Below, in pieces: positions 37,126 to 47,879 of a stretch of DNA of 64,000 nt. The notes under the pieces were generated by a model, which was not told the origin of the DNA, made no database searches, and saw only the letters and a list, made by a program, of their open reading frames with translations. The translations under genes were made by a program, and so were the position numbers. The stretch's first letter is position 1, and the number at the start of each line of letters is the position of its first letter. The stretch covers positions 26,748,679 to 26,812,678 of the forward strand of contig OX246749.1 of NCBI GenBank assembly GCA_945910005.1, in the 5' to 3' direction. The stretch is from Isoperla grammatica. Taxonomy: Eukaryota; Arthropoda; Insecta; Plecoptera; Perlodidae.

Positions 37126-37611
37126 TATAGGCACCGTGTGTTAGTACATACAGCGCTATATGTGGCAAAATTTAGCAACAAACTGCTGAAGATTTCATTC
37201 CGCGGTTGAAAATAGTGGTGGATATTATTGTGATATTCTTGTTTTTTATTGTGTTTGTTTTGCTTTTTATTGTTGATGTGTATTTATTTTGTTTTGTTGT
37301 TTTGTTTTGTGTTTTTGTTTTGATTTTTATTGTCTTGTTTTGCTTGTCTTTGTTGTGTGTTATTTGTTGTTTGTACGTCTAAAACGTGTCCTGATTAAAA
37401 TGGTGGCTTGCCTTTTTAAAATTTACTGATGGGATTCATAATCTGCCCAAATATTTTAAAAGCTGTATTTAATTAAACAATTTTCACAATTTGCCATTAT
37501 CGACGTAAGAAGAACGACGCTGCTTCAGCAGGTTGTTGCGCGACTTTGCCACTTTGAGCGCTTCATTCGTTTTCACTAGCGCCATCAGTGGCCAATCTCG
37601 GTGCCTATAGT
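37126..37611. mobile_element. Candidate MITE with long imperfect TIRs
   Basis: TATAGGCACCG at 37,126 is mirrored by CGGTGCCTATA at about 37,600-37,610. Further in, GTGGCAAA and CAACAAACTGCTGAAG (left) match GTGGCAAAGT and CAACAACCTGCTGAAG (right, minus strand), so similarity extends about 85 bp into each end. Flanking TA is consistent with a TA target duplication (Tc1/mariner-like). It lies in the second intron of the MBF2-like gene. Confidence 0.5.
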
Positions 37612-38124
37612 AAACATTATTAAAATAAAATAGACATAACAATATTAACACACAGAAATAACGCAAAGCTGATGTCGCATGACCGATATGGTCACCTTCT
37701 TTCAAGACGTCCGTGACAATAATCTCTGCATAGTTTGTTGTAATATACGCCGGATAAAAATGGTTGTGAAACGAAATTAGATAATAGAATATATAAAATC
37801 ATTTGGCGCTTCACATAATAAAGCTTCACGCCTCAAAAGAAAGAAACACCACTCACTCCATGTTCCCCTCGCTGTTTCAGAAATACTGTATCAAACGTCA
37901 CACGTTATCATTTTTAGAAACTTTTTGGGCGTGAATAGAAGTACTAAACACTAGTAATACCAACGATTGAGAATATAGCTCTAAATCGTTGAGTAATACC
38001 GATTGCTAGAAGTTGGTTTCACCCCAAGCTTGACATATATAGTTATATAGTTTGATATAGTTATAGTTTAGAATATAGTTATAGTCATAGTTTATATAGT
38101 TTGAGCGTTCGAGCCCAAGTCCAG

Positions 38125-38507
38125 AGGCTGCTGGATTACAACAGCGCTTCGAGTGGGTAAAAGTGACAGTGCAAAGCCCAATACAAGGAGGCAGCTATGT
38201 AGGTCACAAGGCTCGGGACGGTGGAGCCTATTTGGATCGTGGGTTATTTGTTCCAGGGATGATGATAACGTGCATCAAAGCTATAACCTATTGGAATGGC
38301 GGGACTGGAGGCACCGCCACCTTGAAATCGGGTGGCCTTGGCCAGTCTACTGCCACAGTCTTACTGCAGGGGAAGCGTTTTCGCGGGTATTCCTTCCACG
38401 TAACAGTCCGCGGCAAGCCGGCCGAACAAGAGCAGGCCACGCCCACTACAGACATTGACATCGACGTGAGGATTGCGAAACAGTCATTCTTCTGTCATGA
38501 CTCTTCT
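38125..38507 (+). CDS. Putative MBF2-like domain exon (3' end in gap)
   Basis: Using the acceptor AGTCCAG at 38,118-38,124, this exon starts in phase 1 and completes the codon left by 36,652 (G+AG = Glu). It then reads AAGLQQRFEWVKVTVQSPIQ and continues open into the N run. The stretch ITCIKAITYWNGGTGGTATL, then KSGGLGQSTATVLLQGKRFR, then GYSFHVTV has the MBF2-family pattern: an I..I.AI segment, G.G..A.L.SGG.G, AT..., .R..G..F.V. MBF2 proteins are small secreted proteins, named for a silkworm transcriptional co-activator; their usual role is unclear. The pyrimidine tract is weak and the stop codon is not seen. Confidence 0.58.
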
Positions 38508-38707
38508 NNNNNNNNNNNNNNNNNNNNNNNNNNNNNNNNNNNNNNNNNNNNNNNNNNNNNNNNNNNNNNNNNNNNNNNNNNNNNNNNNNNNNNNNNNNNN
38601 NNNNNNNNNNNNNNNNNNNNNNNNNNNNNNNNNNNNNNNNNNNNNNNNNNNNNNNNNNNNNNNNNNNNNNNNNNNNNNNNNNNNNNNNNNNNNNNNNNNN
38701 NNNNNNN
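38508..38707. other. Assembly gap (200 N)
   Basis: Exactly 200 undetermined bases, probably a placeholder size. The gene before it and the satellite after it both run into it. Confidence 0.99.
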
Positions 38708-39420
38708 CCGCGCAGACGTGGGGACCTGCTCACACATCCACTCTAGGCCCTACACAAGACATTTCTCAAGTTTGTTTTGAAATCAAGAAGAAGGCATTGA
38801 TGCTCTGTTGCTCCACTTGTTTCTCGCTCTTCAAGTTCAGTAGCTCTGAAGATGGACCGCGCAGACGTCGGGACCTGCTCACACATCTACTCTAGGCCCT
38901 ACACAAGACATTTCTCAAGTTTGTTTTGAAATCAAGAAGAAGGCATTGATGCTCTGTTGCTCCACTTGTTTCTCGCTCTTCAAGTTCAGTAGCTCTGAAG
39001 ATGGACCGCGCAGACGTCGGGACTTGCTCACACATCCACTCTAGGCCCTACACAAGACATTTCTCAAGTTTGTTTTGAAATCAAGAAGAAGGCATTGACG
39101 CTCCGTTGCTCCACTTGTTTCTTGCTCTTCAAGTTCAGTAGCTCTGAAGATGGACCGCGCAGACGTCGGGACCTGCTCACACATCCACTCTAGGCCCTAC
39201 ACAAGACATTTCTCAAGTTTGTTTTGAAATCAAGAAGAAGGCATTGACGCTTCGTTGCTCCACTTGTTTCTCGCTCTTCAAGTTCAGTAGCTCTGAAGAT
39301 GGACCGCGCAGACGTCGGGACTTGCTCACACATCCACTCTAGGCCCTACACAAGACATTTCTCAAGTTTGTTTTGAAATCAAGAAGAAGGCATTGACGCT
39401 TCGTTGCTCCACTCGTTTCT
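38708..39420. repeat. 149-bp satellite, about 4.8 units
   Basis: Unit starts (CCGCGCAGACGTCGGGAC) lie at 38,708, 38,857, 39,006, 39,155 and 39,304, exactly 149 bp apart. Units differ by only a few bases. The left end is cut by the gap, so the true array may be larger. Confidence 0.97.
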
Positions 39421-39441
39421 CGTACAGGTAGTTTTGTCAAG

Positions 39442-39820
39442 TCACTCTTTGATATTTCTTTTGATATTTGATAACTCACTAGTGCCTGCTACATCCGTTA
39501 GGTACTGAACATTCATATGATCTTCTAATATGTAGCCTTCATCTCTCCAATGTAATAGTGCACTGCGTTTTACCCTCCAACTTGGATTATTTCGCAACCC
39601 GAAGTACGAATCTGCTCCGCATGTCGTCATGTTCTACCGTCTCGTCAGGTTGTGACAAGGATATGTCCTCTTCAGAAGGTGATGTGATAACTTTATGTGT
39701 AGGCGGGCCGGCGTTCGTCTTTCGTTTCTCGACCGTTCGGAACGCTTGCTGGACGTCCTCGGGACTTTGGGGGCACCTTCTTGTTGGCTTTCACTTGGCT
39801 TCAGTTGGTTTGTTTCCCTA
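39442..39820 (-). pseudogene. Degenerate coding fragment of unknown family
   Basis: On the minus strand two overlapping frames look protein-like: first SPEDVQQAFRTVEKRKTNAG through DDMRSRFVLRVAK, then a shifted frame with YFGLRNNPSWRVKRSALLHW to NIKE and a stop. This suggests one coding region with a frameshift. I do not recognise the family. It lies just 5', on the plus strand, of a piece related to the 64-bp minisatellite (40,010-40,048), so it may belong to a Mutator-like element. Confidence 0.3.
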
Positions 39821-40009
39821 GAGTGTCGGGTCAGTATACTGCGCCGACGTTGCTCGCAACCGAATCGTTTTTGCCTTCTGGGTCCGGAGCTTCCGTGATT
39901 TGTCTTCCAGCTCCACTGTACGATTTAAGCCTAATTCTGACGGTAATTGACCGTTGGTTATATGTGGCGGTATTACGATAGAAATACACGGACACTTGCA
40001 CAACCGTGT

Positions 40010-40048
40010 CCACTGCGCAAAGCATATCTTCCACGTATTCGGACTGTC
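40010..40048 (+). repeat. Single relic of the 64-bp minisatellite unit
   Basis: GCGCAAAGCATATCTTCCAC followed by GTATTCGGACTGTC matches the unit core at 47.9-51.3 kb and 57.7-57.9 kb. It lies on the 3' side of Mutator copy A. Confidence 0.6.
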
Positions 40049-40079
40049 GGTGGTATTATTATTTATCATCAACAATAGC

Positions 40080-41160
40080 CACCTTTTTTTTTTTAAACTA
40101 ATTTTTGTTTATAAATTCCCAAAAATATACCTTTTCTAAAATTCTACCCTTTTTTTTATTGGATATTTTTTATTTTTATTGTATTCAGTACAACCTCCTT
40201 AAGGGGGAACACTGGTTAAATTTCTATATTCTAAAATAATCGACCAATAGTGATCAAATTTTGTGTCATGATTACACTCTGTGTAAACATTTTCTTTTTT
40301 ATAATTTTAAATAAGGTTCATTGTTGTGAAAACAATGGAAACTAGAAATGAAATGATAGAATAACGAATGACCATAGAGGGGTCATTAATAGCTCATTTT
40401 GATGGGCTAAGACCATAGTTTGTTTGTAGTGATTACTTTTTGGTTACACATATTAGTTCAGGCTCAACAAATTTTGAAAGTTTTCTATATATTTGTAATG
40501 AAAAATTTAGATTTCCCACAGGAGATAAAAAATGTTTTCTTCCAATCTATAGACCCAACTTAAAAAAGTATCACTGTATTCAAAGCCACTATGTTCAGAA
40601 GTATGCACTGAAAAAATCAGCATAATTGCATACAAAATAAAGGTGATATTTTATTTCTAGTAAAACATTATATCAGAAAACAGAAACATGAGAAAAAGGC
40701 AAACAAAGATAAGGGAGTGTTTGTTGGTAGTGAATTATGATTAAAAGAGGCCCTTTCCTGCCTCTTTTCTCCAAATATCTCTTTGTTGTCATGTTCCTCT
40801 CACTTGATTCATACCTCCACGCATTTGGCACCGGATAGAGTAAGTCAAGGGCAGCTCTGCTTATCGTACCAGGTGAGGATTGGGCTCATATCGTATGAGC
40901 TTGTAGCAGAGTATGTCATAAAACCATGAATATCACAAATTGTGTGACTGTACTAGGCCAACGGAATAAGGTTTGGCTGGTTTGACGTGGGGGGGAGGGA
41001 TGATAAGGGGTAGATCCAGGTCTTTGTTTTCAATCTAAGGCTGAACCATTCAGTGCCATGAGGCGCCTACTATAGACCGTAACGAGCTTTATAGATTCAC
41101 ACCTATTCTTAGCTGGTGCCGGGGGGGGGGGGGATAATTAATTTGTCGCCATATCTATAA
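40080..41160. other. AT-rich stretch with no recognised gene
   Basis: A poly-G run of about 12 lies near 41,121. I find no convincing coding or repeat structure. It may be non-coding 3' sequence of Mutator copy A. Confidence 0.4.
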
Positions 41161-41184
41161 TATGACATTAGGCTAGATTTTGTG

Positions 41185-43830
41185 CTAGAAATCTCCTGCA
41201 CCACAGGTTTTCCCCTCACGTTGTGTTTTGTCCTCCTCAACTTTGAGTTGAGACATTCTCTTGTCTCTTCGCAGCCGCTGAAACGTGAAAGTGGCTCGAA
41301 CCTTACTTTTGGAAATTCTTCGTAAGTCGATTCTTTTCCCCAATCGCTTAGTTGAATCTCCAGGTGAAAGACTGGCTGATGTCATGTACTGGGTAAGGTT
41401 CTTTTCATAACCATTGTTGAATGAAACTATAGCGGTACACACAGCTTCATCAACCCTGTGCTTTGACACAAATCTTTCCTTAGGACATTTGTTCCAAATA
41501 GTGCTATGCAAGCTGTCATTTGCATTTGACGTGCGGCCAAGTAGGCACCTCTCTAAAAGTGATTCCTCTGCCAATCGCTGGTAAATGGGTAACGCTTTTA
41601 CCAATACTGCATTAGACGATGGGGTACTCAAATTGTCTTTGTGGGAACCAGGAATAACACCATTAGCCTGTGCTCTGTTAAAAAAGCACCACGAGTTGAT
41701 TCCAGTCGGACACTTCTTGTGTTGAGGTTTTGCGTCAGTTGATGAATTATGATGCATTGTAGCAAACATAGCTGTTTTCATATCTTGCACATCGTGCAAG
41801 TTGTTTCTGATTGCACTTTGGTAGTATTTTGGTAGTTTTTTATGGTAGTTTGTTTCAAACTACCATAGGATGTGTTTTTTTTTTTAAAGTTGGTACTAAG
41901 GGCATTTCATGTTAAAAAAAAATTGTCGAATCATTATTGTCTTGAAAATGAACTGTTAAATTGAAAATGTCCTCCCCTAGAAGAGCTGGCCATTAATGAT
42001 GTCACAATTTTGGACCAAATTAGACCCCCCTTTCCCCTTGTCACAGTTAGCCACAAAAAGTGTGCTCCCTCCCTCCCCTTTAATGATGTCACAATAAAAT
42101 TAATAATTCCCCCCCCCCCCCCCCCCCACGCCAGTCCTTATAAAACATTTTGTAAAAAACCAAAAACAGGAAAAATCAGTCACATTGAGAATATTTGTAT
42201 TTTATTTGACTTAGTTTTGACTTGATTTGGTCCATGTTTAATTTTTAATTCCCTTCATTTTTCATTTACTTCAGCTTGAATAGAAGCCTTTTTTGTCAAT
42301 ACTAATTCTTATATAGGCCAAAAAGAATTTTTTTGTAAAAAAGAAGGCAAATCTGGTACAGTGAGCGAAACGTTCAGTAAGATGTCGTCTCTGGCTTTTG
42401 GTTGCCAAATCTAACGTGGGATCATAAACAATGTTTGATGTTTGTCCTATTTGTGTTGTGATATCCGAATTGTTTACAATCTCAAGTATATAATTCTTAT
42501 TGTTCTCAAACATTCCACTTAAAACTTGAGAACTTTTGTGAGTTATTAGCGGCCTTTATACGTACACTCTTGCGCACACGCTTGCGTGTTGCGTTCTTGC
42601 GCAAAGGAAAGACCGCGCACGTAACCGTGGGCGCAAGAGTGTGGTGTCTAAAACTGCATCACACTCTTGCACGCACGCTCCGCAGGGAAACGAAAGGGCG
42701 TGTTCAAGAGTGTGCGTGTAAATGCCAATCTCTTCGTCTTTACCACACTTTTGCGTGGCGCGTGGAGTGTTCGGAGTGTTCAGATGATTCTTGACGTTCT
42801 TTCCCTTGCAAGCTTGCTTTTACACGTACAGTTTTACCTGCAGGAAAGAACGCGGGACAACGAATCCCACGCGCAAGAGTGTACGTGTAAAGGCCGCTAT
42901 TGCCTGGTTACAAAGATAGGCACTGATTACCCAGATGTTTTGTTCCAACTTTTCAATTACCAAGTCATCGCCGTAAGGTTTACTTTCCACAACCCGATAG
43001 AATCCTTTCGAGTGGCCGTCGCCCAGGTGTAACGTACACCGTGTTATGTTATTGAGCGATTGAATATTCCAACACCGTCTGCAGTTTCCATCCCTCTACT
43101 TGACCCAGTGTAGTTGTGGGAACAATTTTCGGAATGTTCAGCTTTGTCATCGAAACTTTTGTGGAACTTGCAAGCCTGACGATATTTGGTAAGGCATGAA
43201 ACATCTAGCGCTCTACCTGTGTCAACTGAGGTGGCGGTAACAACACCATTGAGCGAGCTGTGGCCTTCTGTATGCCATGTGCCATCCAACGCAACAGGAA
43301 TGTCGGTAGGCACAGCAATAACTTTATCAGGTGTAGGCTCTAGGGCTACTGAATTTGGGCCTAGACACTCCATCATCATCACCATCATCATTGCCGCAGT
43401 CTTTGTCCCCAATCTCATCTCTCAGGTTTCCGTTCACTTGCCGGTTTTCTTTTACTGCTTCTACAGCAGCCTGTCGCATTGAAGCCTTGCATACCGCTTC
43501 AACAAACTTTCCACAATCTTTCTATTGTAAAGAATAAAGTTTGACGGTGGTTGTGATAAGTTCCGCACTGACATCAAAACTTCCGCGCCGCTTTTTACCT
43601 TTCCCGATACAGCGTAGGCCATAAACTAACCTTATATTTGCTTCATAAAGCGATAGACGAGTCATTTTAGTAGTCATAGTGGTAGATGTCTTGCTACAAC
43701 TCGCTGACATTCAAGTCAAAGTTTTGAAACAATGCCCTTTCGTTTGGACCGAACTTCAGCCACATCAACTATGCCCCCAACACAATATTTACAAGATGTG
43801 GCTTTGTTTATCAAACCAGAAAGAACCAGA
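41185..43830 (-). pseudogene. Mutator-like transposase, copy A (broken)
   Basis: Fragments of one protein lie in order on the minus strand. At about 43,800-43,690 is an N-terminal zinc-binding piece (CKYCVGGIVDVAEV). At 43,660-43,520 is NIRLVYGLRCIGKGKK. At 43,330-43,060 is IPVALDGTWHTEGHSSLNGV, SVDTGRALDV and NYTGSSRGME. At about 43,030-42,900 is a GDGHSK/PYGDDL piece. At 41,799-41,185 is the C-terminus, with LLERCLLGRTSNANDSLHST, IWNKCPKERFVSK and the terminal GAGDF. These are signatures of the animal Mutator-like transposase family. Frame changes occur near 43,350 and 43,030, and a TIR element interrupts at 42,548-42,898. Confidence 0.75.
42548..42898. mobile_element. 351-bp TIR element (MITE) inside Mutator copy A
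   Basis: The ends AGCGGCCTTTATACGTACAC and TCTTGCGC are mirrored by GCGCAAGAGTGTACGTGTAA and AGGCCGCT, a near-perfect inverted repeat of about 28 bp. The flanks are ATT on both sides, a possible 3-bp target duplication. GCGCAAGAGTGT also recurs internally (42,630; 42,705), so the interior is built from repeats of the terminal motif. Confidence 0.8.
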
Positions 43831-43843
43831 ACCAACCAGAAGA

Positions 43844-44000
43844 TGTAGGCTTGGGCTAGCCGTATCAAGGTCTTGGATTGCCTTAATGGCTTCACTAAGG
43901 GTCTCCTCCGAGTATTGCTTGTCGGCTTCTCAGCTCATTATGTAGGCTTGGGCTAGCCGTATCAAAGTCTTGGATTGCCTTAATGGCTTCATTAAGAGGC
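43844..44000. repeat. 97-bp tandem duplication at the edge of the piggyBac relic
   Basis: TAGGCTTGGGCTAGCCGTAT begins at about 43,846 and again at 43,943. Both copies continue through GGATTGCCTTAATGGCTTCA. Two units. Confidence 0.8.
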
Positions 44001-44290
44001 CAGTACCGCTGACCGATTGTCAAGCCACTTTACCATCACGATTCCATCCCTGGCCACAACTTAGTCACAATGCCCACGAGGCTTCTTTTACTAATGGAAC
44101 ATTTGCAAATCTGTTGACCGTTACGGTACCAGCGGCACACACTTTTTTCTCCTTTGATATTTGAAGCAGGTTGTACGATGTAAAAAAGTTATCGAAGAAC
44201 ACGTAATGCCCAACACTCTCCAGCCTCTTGGCAAGGGGTAGCCCCACTGCTGAACTCACTAGTCTGGCCTTGATAGATTACAAAATCATA
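43990..44290 (-). pseudogene. piggyBac-type transposase fragment (broken)
   Basis: The minus-strand frames give YDFVIYQGQTSEFSS, then VGHYVFFDNFFTSYNLLQ, CAAGTVTVNRFANVPL, and after a shift ARDGIVMVKWLDNRSAVLAS. These match the DDE domain of piggyBac transposases (YDFEIYTG; DNFFTS; GTxxxNR; vkWxDNxxVxxxS), including the Asp of DNFFTS and the Asp of WxDN. At least two frameshifts and a TAA make it non-functional. The frame at 44,309-44,518 may be an upstream part, but I cannot support that. Confidence 0.72.
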
Positions 44291-44727
44291 CCCTATACTT
44301 TAACATGTTCAACAAGAGCAGGGGCAACTGTTCACAAGTTGTGAAAGGCAATCCAAGTCAGGCAAAATAAAGGTTGGTGTCAGGACTTGACTCGCTGCAT
44401 CATTGACGGGCGCATTGTTGATATCAGTGCTAGGCCTAATATCGGGAATTGAATTGAATGACGTTCTTCTTTTCGGGTTCTGGAAGACTTTTTTCTTGCA
44501 CAAAAGCCTCTGCCACATCTAGAAACGTGGAAGTTCAGGGCCAAGGCCTAGGCCTGAAACATTGGCTACTACTAGAACTTCTTCAACAATAAGTTTGGCA
44601 ACATTATAACGAAGATTGTTCTGCATTTCCACTGCTTTCACTTAGGTGACTTTTAAGTTTTCTAGGCATAACTGCTGTTTCCACAGCAGATTGTTCATAA
44701 TGTAAATATGAAGTCAATGACAGAAAG

Positions 44728-46618
44728 CAGTGGCGGCCCGACCATACAAATTTGGGGCCATGGCCCCGCGAGCGTTAAGGGGTGGGTGGGTGGTTGGGTG
44801 GGTGGGTGGGTAGGTAGGTAGGTATAGTTGGTCGAAAAAATAAATTAAAAAGGTTATTGTAAAAAAAATTAGTTGTAGAGAATATGATAATGCTTATCTA
44901 CAAAAAAATTAATACAGAAACACTACTAATACAACAACTTGGCGTAAAATAAAGTACAAAATCATCTTTCCTTAAAAGCCAAAACGATTTACAAACAAAA
45001 CATTCTACTTGCGCGCTTAAAAGAAAATAGAGGGCTGTGCCTGTAGCGAGCGTCCAGGCGCGGACTGGCTAGGGATGCCGGGATGCGATCGCATCCCGGG
45101 CCCTTGGGCAAATCCGGGCCCCCGGGCTGCCACCAGAAAGTTCCTATGATGTAAATAAATACTTCTCTGTATATTGCTTAAAAAAATCTTAACCCCACTC
45201 TATAAGTATTATTTTGAAATTATGATTGAATTTATTGTAATATTTATTGAAAATATTCAATGTAATTAATTGAATATAATTGAAATTATTTTGCTACTGG
45301 TAGTGTGGCCTATGTTAAAAGCGCTCTAAAATCGTATTTTAGGCCATAAAGTTCAATGCAACCCGCAACAAATTTTTTACGCCTTCGGCGTATTTGCCTC
45401 CGGCGGCTGGGGCTTCGCCCCAGACCCTAACTGCGCCACGCCACCTCGTGCGAGCCCCCCCGAAACCCAGCATCCCGAGCCTTTTTATCCCAGTCCGCCC
45501 CTGCGAGCGTCCTATTACTGTCCATCCCTTCCAGGTCTACACTGCTCTCCAAAATTATGCTGTTTAAATAAGTTTTAAAATCACAAGCTCCTTATGTTTG
45601 GTTAAGAGTATACTTAGATACTTATGTATACTTTGCCATATTTATGAAAATATCAGAGTTTTCATGAGTGTGTTTTTACATTAGTGCGTTTAACATTACA
45701 AAATATAGACCTGCACCAACACGAAAGAAATATTATCATAAGCGTAGTGCCATTATGTTTATAAAATAGCATTAACTTTTTTTCATAATCAGGTAAAATC
45801 AGATTTAAGTTTAGCAATGTAATTCGTAAATATTGAACATATTCATATTTTTACGCCGGTAACTTAAGTTTCGATTTTTAAAGGTGTGTATAAAACGTGA
45901 AATAACAACCTCTGGTGGCCGTGGCATCGCCCCACAACCCTCCTGACTTCGAATCTTCACCCCATCCCATTACGCCATTATGAATACTGTCTAGAATACC
46001 TAAATGCGTATACTGATAAAATCCAGTTATCTTGTTTAAAATAAATTAAACCCCATATTAATTGTCTACAATAAATGAATAGTCAATATTACATAACACG
46101 AAAAAACTAAAACATTTAGAATTTAAATATTACCATGTAATTGGTGTAGTCAGTAATCGTATTTGGCGCTTGCTTACTGTCGGCTCACCAACGTTTCAAA
46201 TTATAATTATGTTTTTAATAACACATTTGTGTTAATTAACAACACATAATTTTATCAGAACAACTTTTCTTTTTATTTCATTCTAAACTAATAACGTGTT
46301 TTGAACATTTTCCACCCCTCCCTCTTAATCCTATTCAATTTCAAAGAATCAAAAATAAGAAATTATTTAAGAGCCATGCATCTATGCATGACACTTACAA
46401 TGGAAGAAAACCTGAAAAGCAAACACAAGTTACACATTTCCAGACTCAATCTACAAAAAACTGTATACAAATTTTTCGCCTGCGGCGCTGTTGTGGGGGG
46501 CTTCCCCCCCACACCCCCCATTCTTTCGCACCCGAAGTCGATTTCCACGCCGTCGGTGGTGGGTGGTATATGCTACGAATTTGGCCCCGGGCATATCAAG
46601 GGGGTCGGGCCGCCACTG
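44728..46618. mobile_element. Non-autonomous hAT-type element, 1,891 bp
   Basis: The left end CAGTGGCGGCCCGACC and right end GGTCGGGCCGCCACTG are perfect inverted repeats. An 8-bp duplication, ACAGAAAG, flanks both sides (44,720-44,727 and 46,619-46,626). CAGxGGCGG termini and 8-bp TSDs are typical of the hAT superfamily. No transposase is visible; the reading frames inside are not protein-like. It contains a second element at 45,055-45,503. Confidence 0.88.
45055..45503. mobile_element. 449-bp hAT-type MITE nested in the larger hAT-type element
   Basis: The ends CAGGCGCGGACTGG and CCAGTCCGCCCCTG are inverted repeats. The 8-bp duplication CGAGCGTC lies at 45,047-45,054 and 45,504-45,511. The interior has GC-rich palindromes (GGGATGCGATCGCATCCC). 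Confidence 0.9.
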
Positions 46619-46626
46619 ACAGAAAG

Positions 46627-47080
46627 AGTGAGTGAAGTGAAACAAAAACAAGGAAAACAGCTGTAGGCTACACTACTTTAAAGATGTCATAAAAACAGAT
46701 ATACTCATGCACCAACTATTAACTTCTTTGAAAGATAAAAGCGATGTTTTTCAAATGACATAACTGCCATCTATCGGATGATACATAAACTCAGTAAGTA
46801 TGACTGGAAATAGCGCCAATTTTAAACTAAAGAAGCGATACAATTTTCTATACCTTTCAGCGCGCAGATTAGTGAGATCTGCTGGCTAGAACGTGGTTGA
46901 TCCACTCACTCCGTTGCATAAAACACTTTTCTATGAGTAAAAGAGATAAACTTCTAAAACCAATTTAGTTTCTAGTGATAGACTGATGTTGACAGAAAAC
47001 ATAGCAAAAAAAAACGGAAAATATCAAAAATCCCGGTATTTTAAGTGCAATTCCCCGATTTCCTGCAAATGTCCCCTACA
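46627..47080. other. Stretch with no recognised gene
   Basis: AT-rich and non-repetitive by eye. Confidence 0.4.
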
Positions 47081-47760
47081 CCCCAGCCCATATTGTCCAG
47101 AGGCCCCTTTTTTCCTAAAACCTTTCTCCTATCAAAATGAGTTATCCCACTGACTACAAGAATCTTCCCTCTCTTGGAATACCTTCCCCTAGTGTGAGTT
47201 CAATGCCTCCGCTTCATCCTTGTCACTAGTAAATATCTCCTCCCCATTGCCTCTAAGTGTGGGTATTTCCCCACCTCCTATTTGGTTCCTTAGATGTTGA
47301 TGCAATCTTTTCCCCTAACCGTGAAACACCTCATCCTCCATTAAAAGCATTATTTGCATCGACCTTTGCCCTATTAAGAACTCTCTCCCACTTCTTCAGT
47401 TTCTCCTTACATTAACTGGTATTCCTATACTTCTTATACAACCCCCTGCCCTTCCTCTTCAACCACCCAATTATTTGATTATAATACACTGGATCGGCCC
47501 AACTACCCTTGGACATATGCGGCACAAACCTTTCCAACAGGTCAGGATATATCTAAAGAAAACTGTTCCACGTTTCATTAACTCCCTCTTCCTAACGAGA
47601 CCACTCCTCATACATTACCAATAACTCCCTTTGAAAACCCTGAACATCAGCTCTATCATATCTCCAGATTTCTGTATCCCTACTTCCATGATTACTTTCA
47701 TGCTATCCCTCCCACCCACTACCAATGTCTAACTCAACTATTGGGACCCTATGGGTCGCT
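47080..47760 (-). pseudogene. Decayed non-LTR retrotransposon fragment
   Basis: Minus-strand frames give, with interruptions, YDRADVQGFQREL, MYEEWSR, HMSKGSWADPVYYNQIIGWL and KRKGRGLYKKYRN. This is the linker between endonuclease and reverse transcriptase in LINEs (pattern R.Y..AD..GL...L, W..F...l, P.W, K...Y..Y). Several stops and shifts are present. No RT core remains. The clade is unclear. Confidence 0.5.
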
Positions 47761-47879
47761 CATCCGCTCTACTACTTCCGAGTGCACCTGTGCTTCCTCT
47801 GGCCTTACTGAAATGTGAACTAGGTGGACATGTTGCGTTTTAAAAGTTTGCTCTTCAATTGAGAATTAGGCAGATTCCT

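Noticed and set aside
42095..42127. Poly-C tracts (also near 31,578, 32,926, 51,445 and 62,611) as regulatory i-motif or G-quadruplex sites
   Set aside because: Simple homopolymer runs in non-coding repeat-rich DNA. No positional pattern supports function, and their lengths may be sequencing-dependent.
44309..44518. Frame ending LVNSCPCSC as part of the piggyBac transposase
   Set aside because: It lies upstream of the recognisable DDE fragment but shows no family motif I can name.
46301..46666. 121-residue plus-strand frame and overlapping frames in the hAT-type element
   Set aside because: GC-rich terminal palindromes produce the frames. No homology is recognisable.
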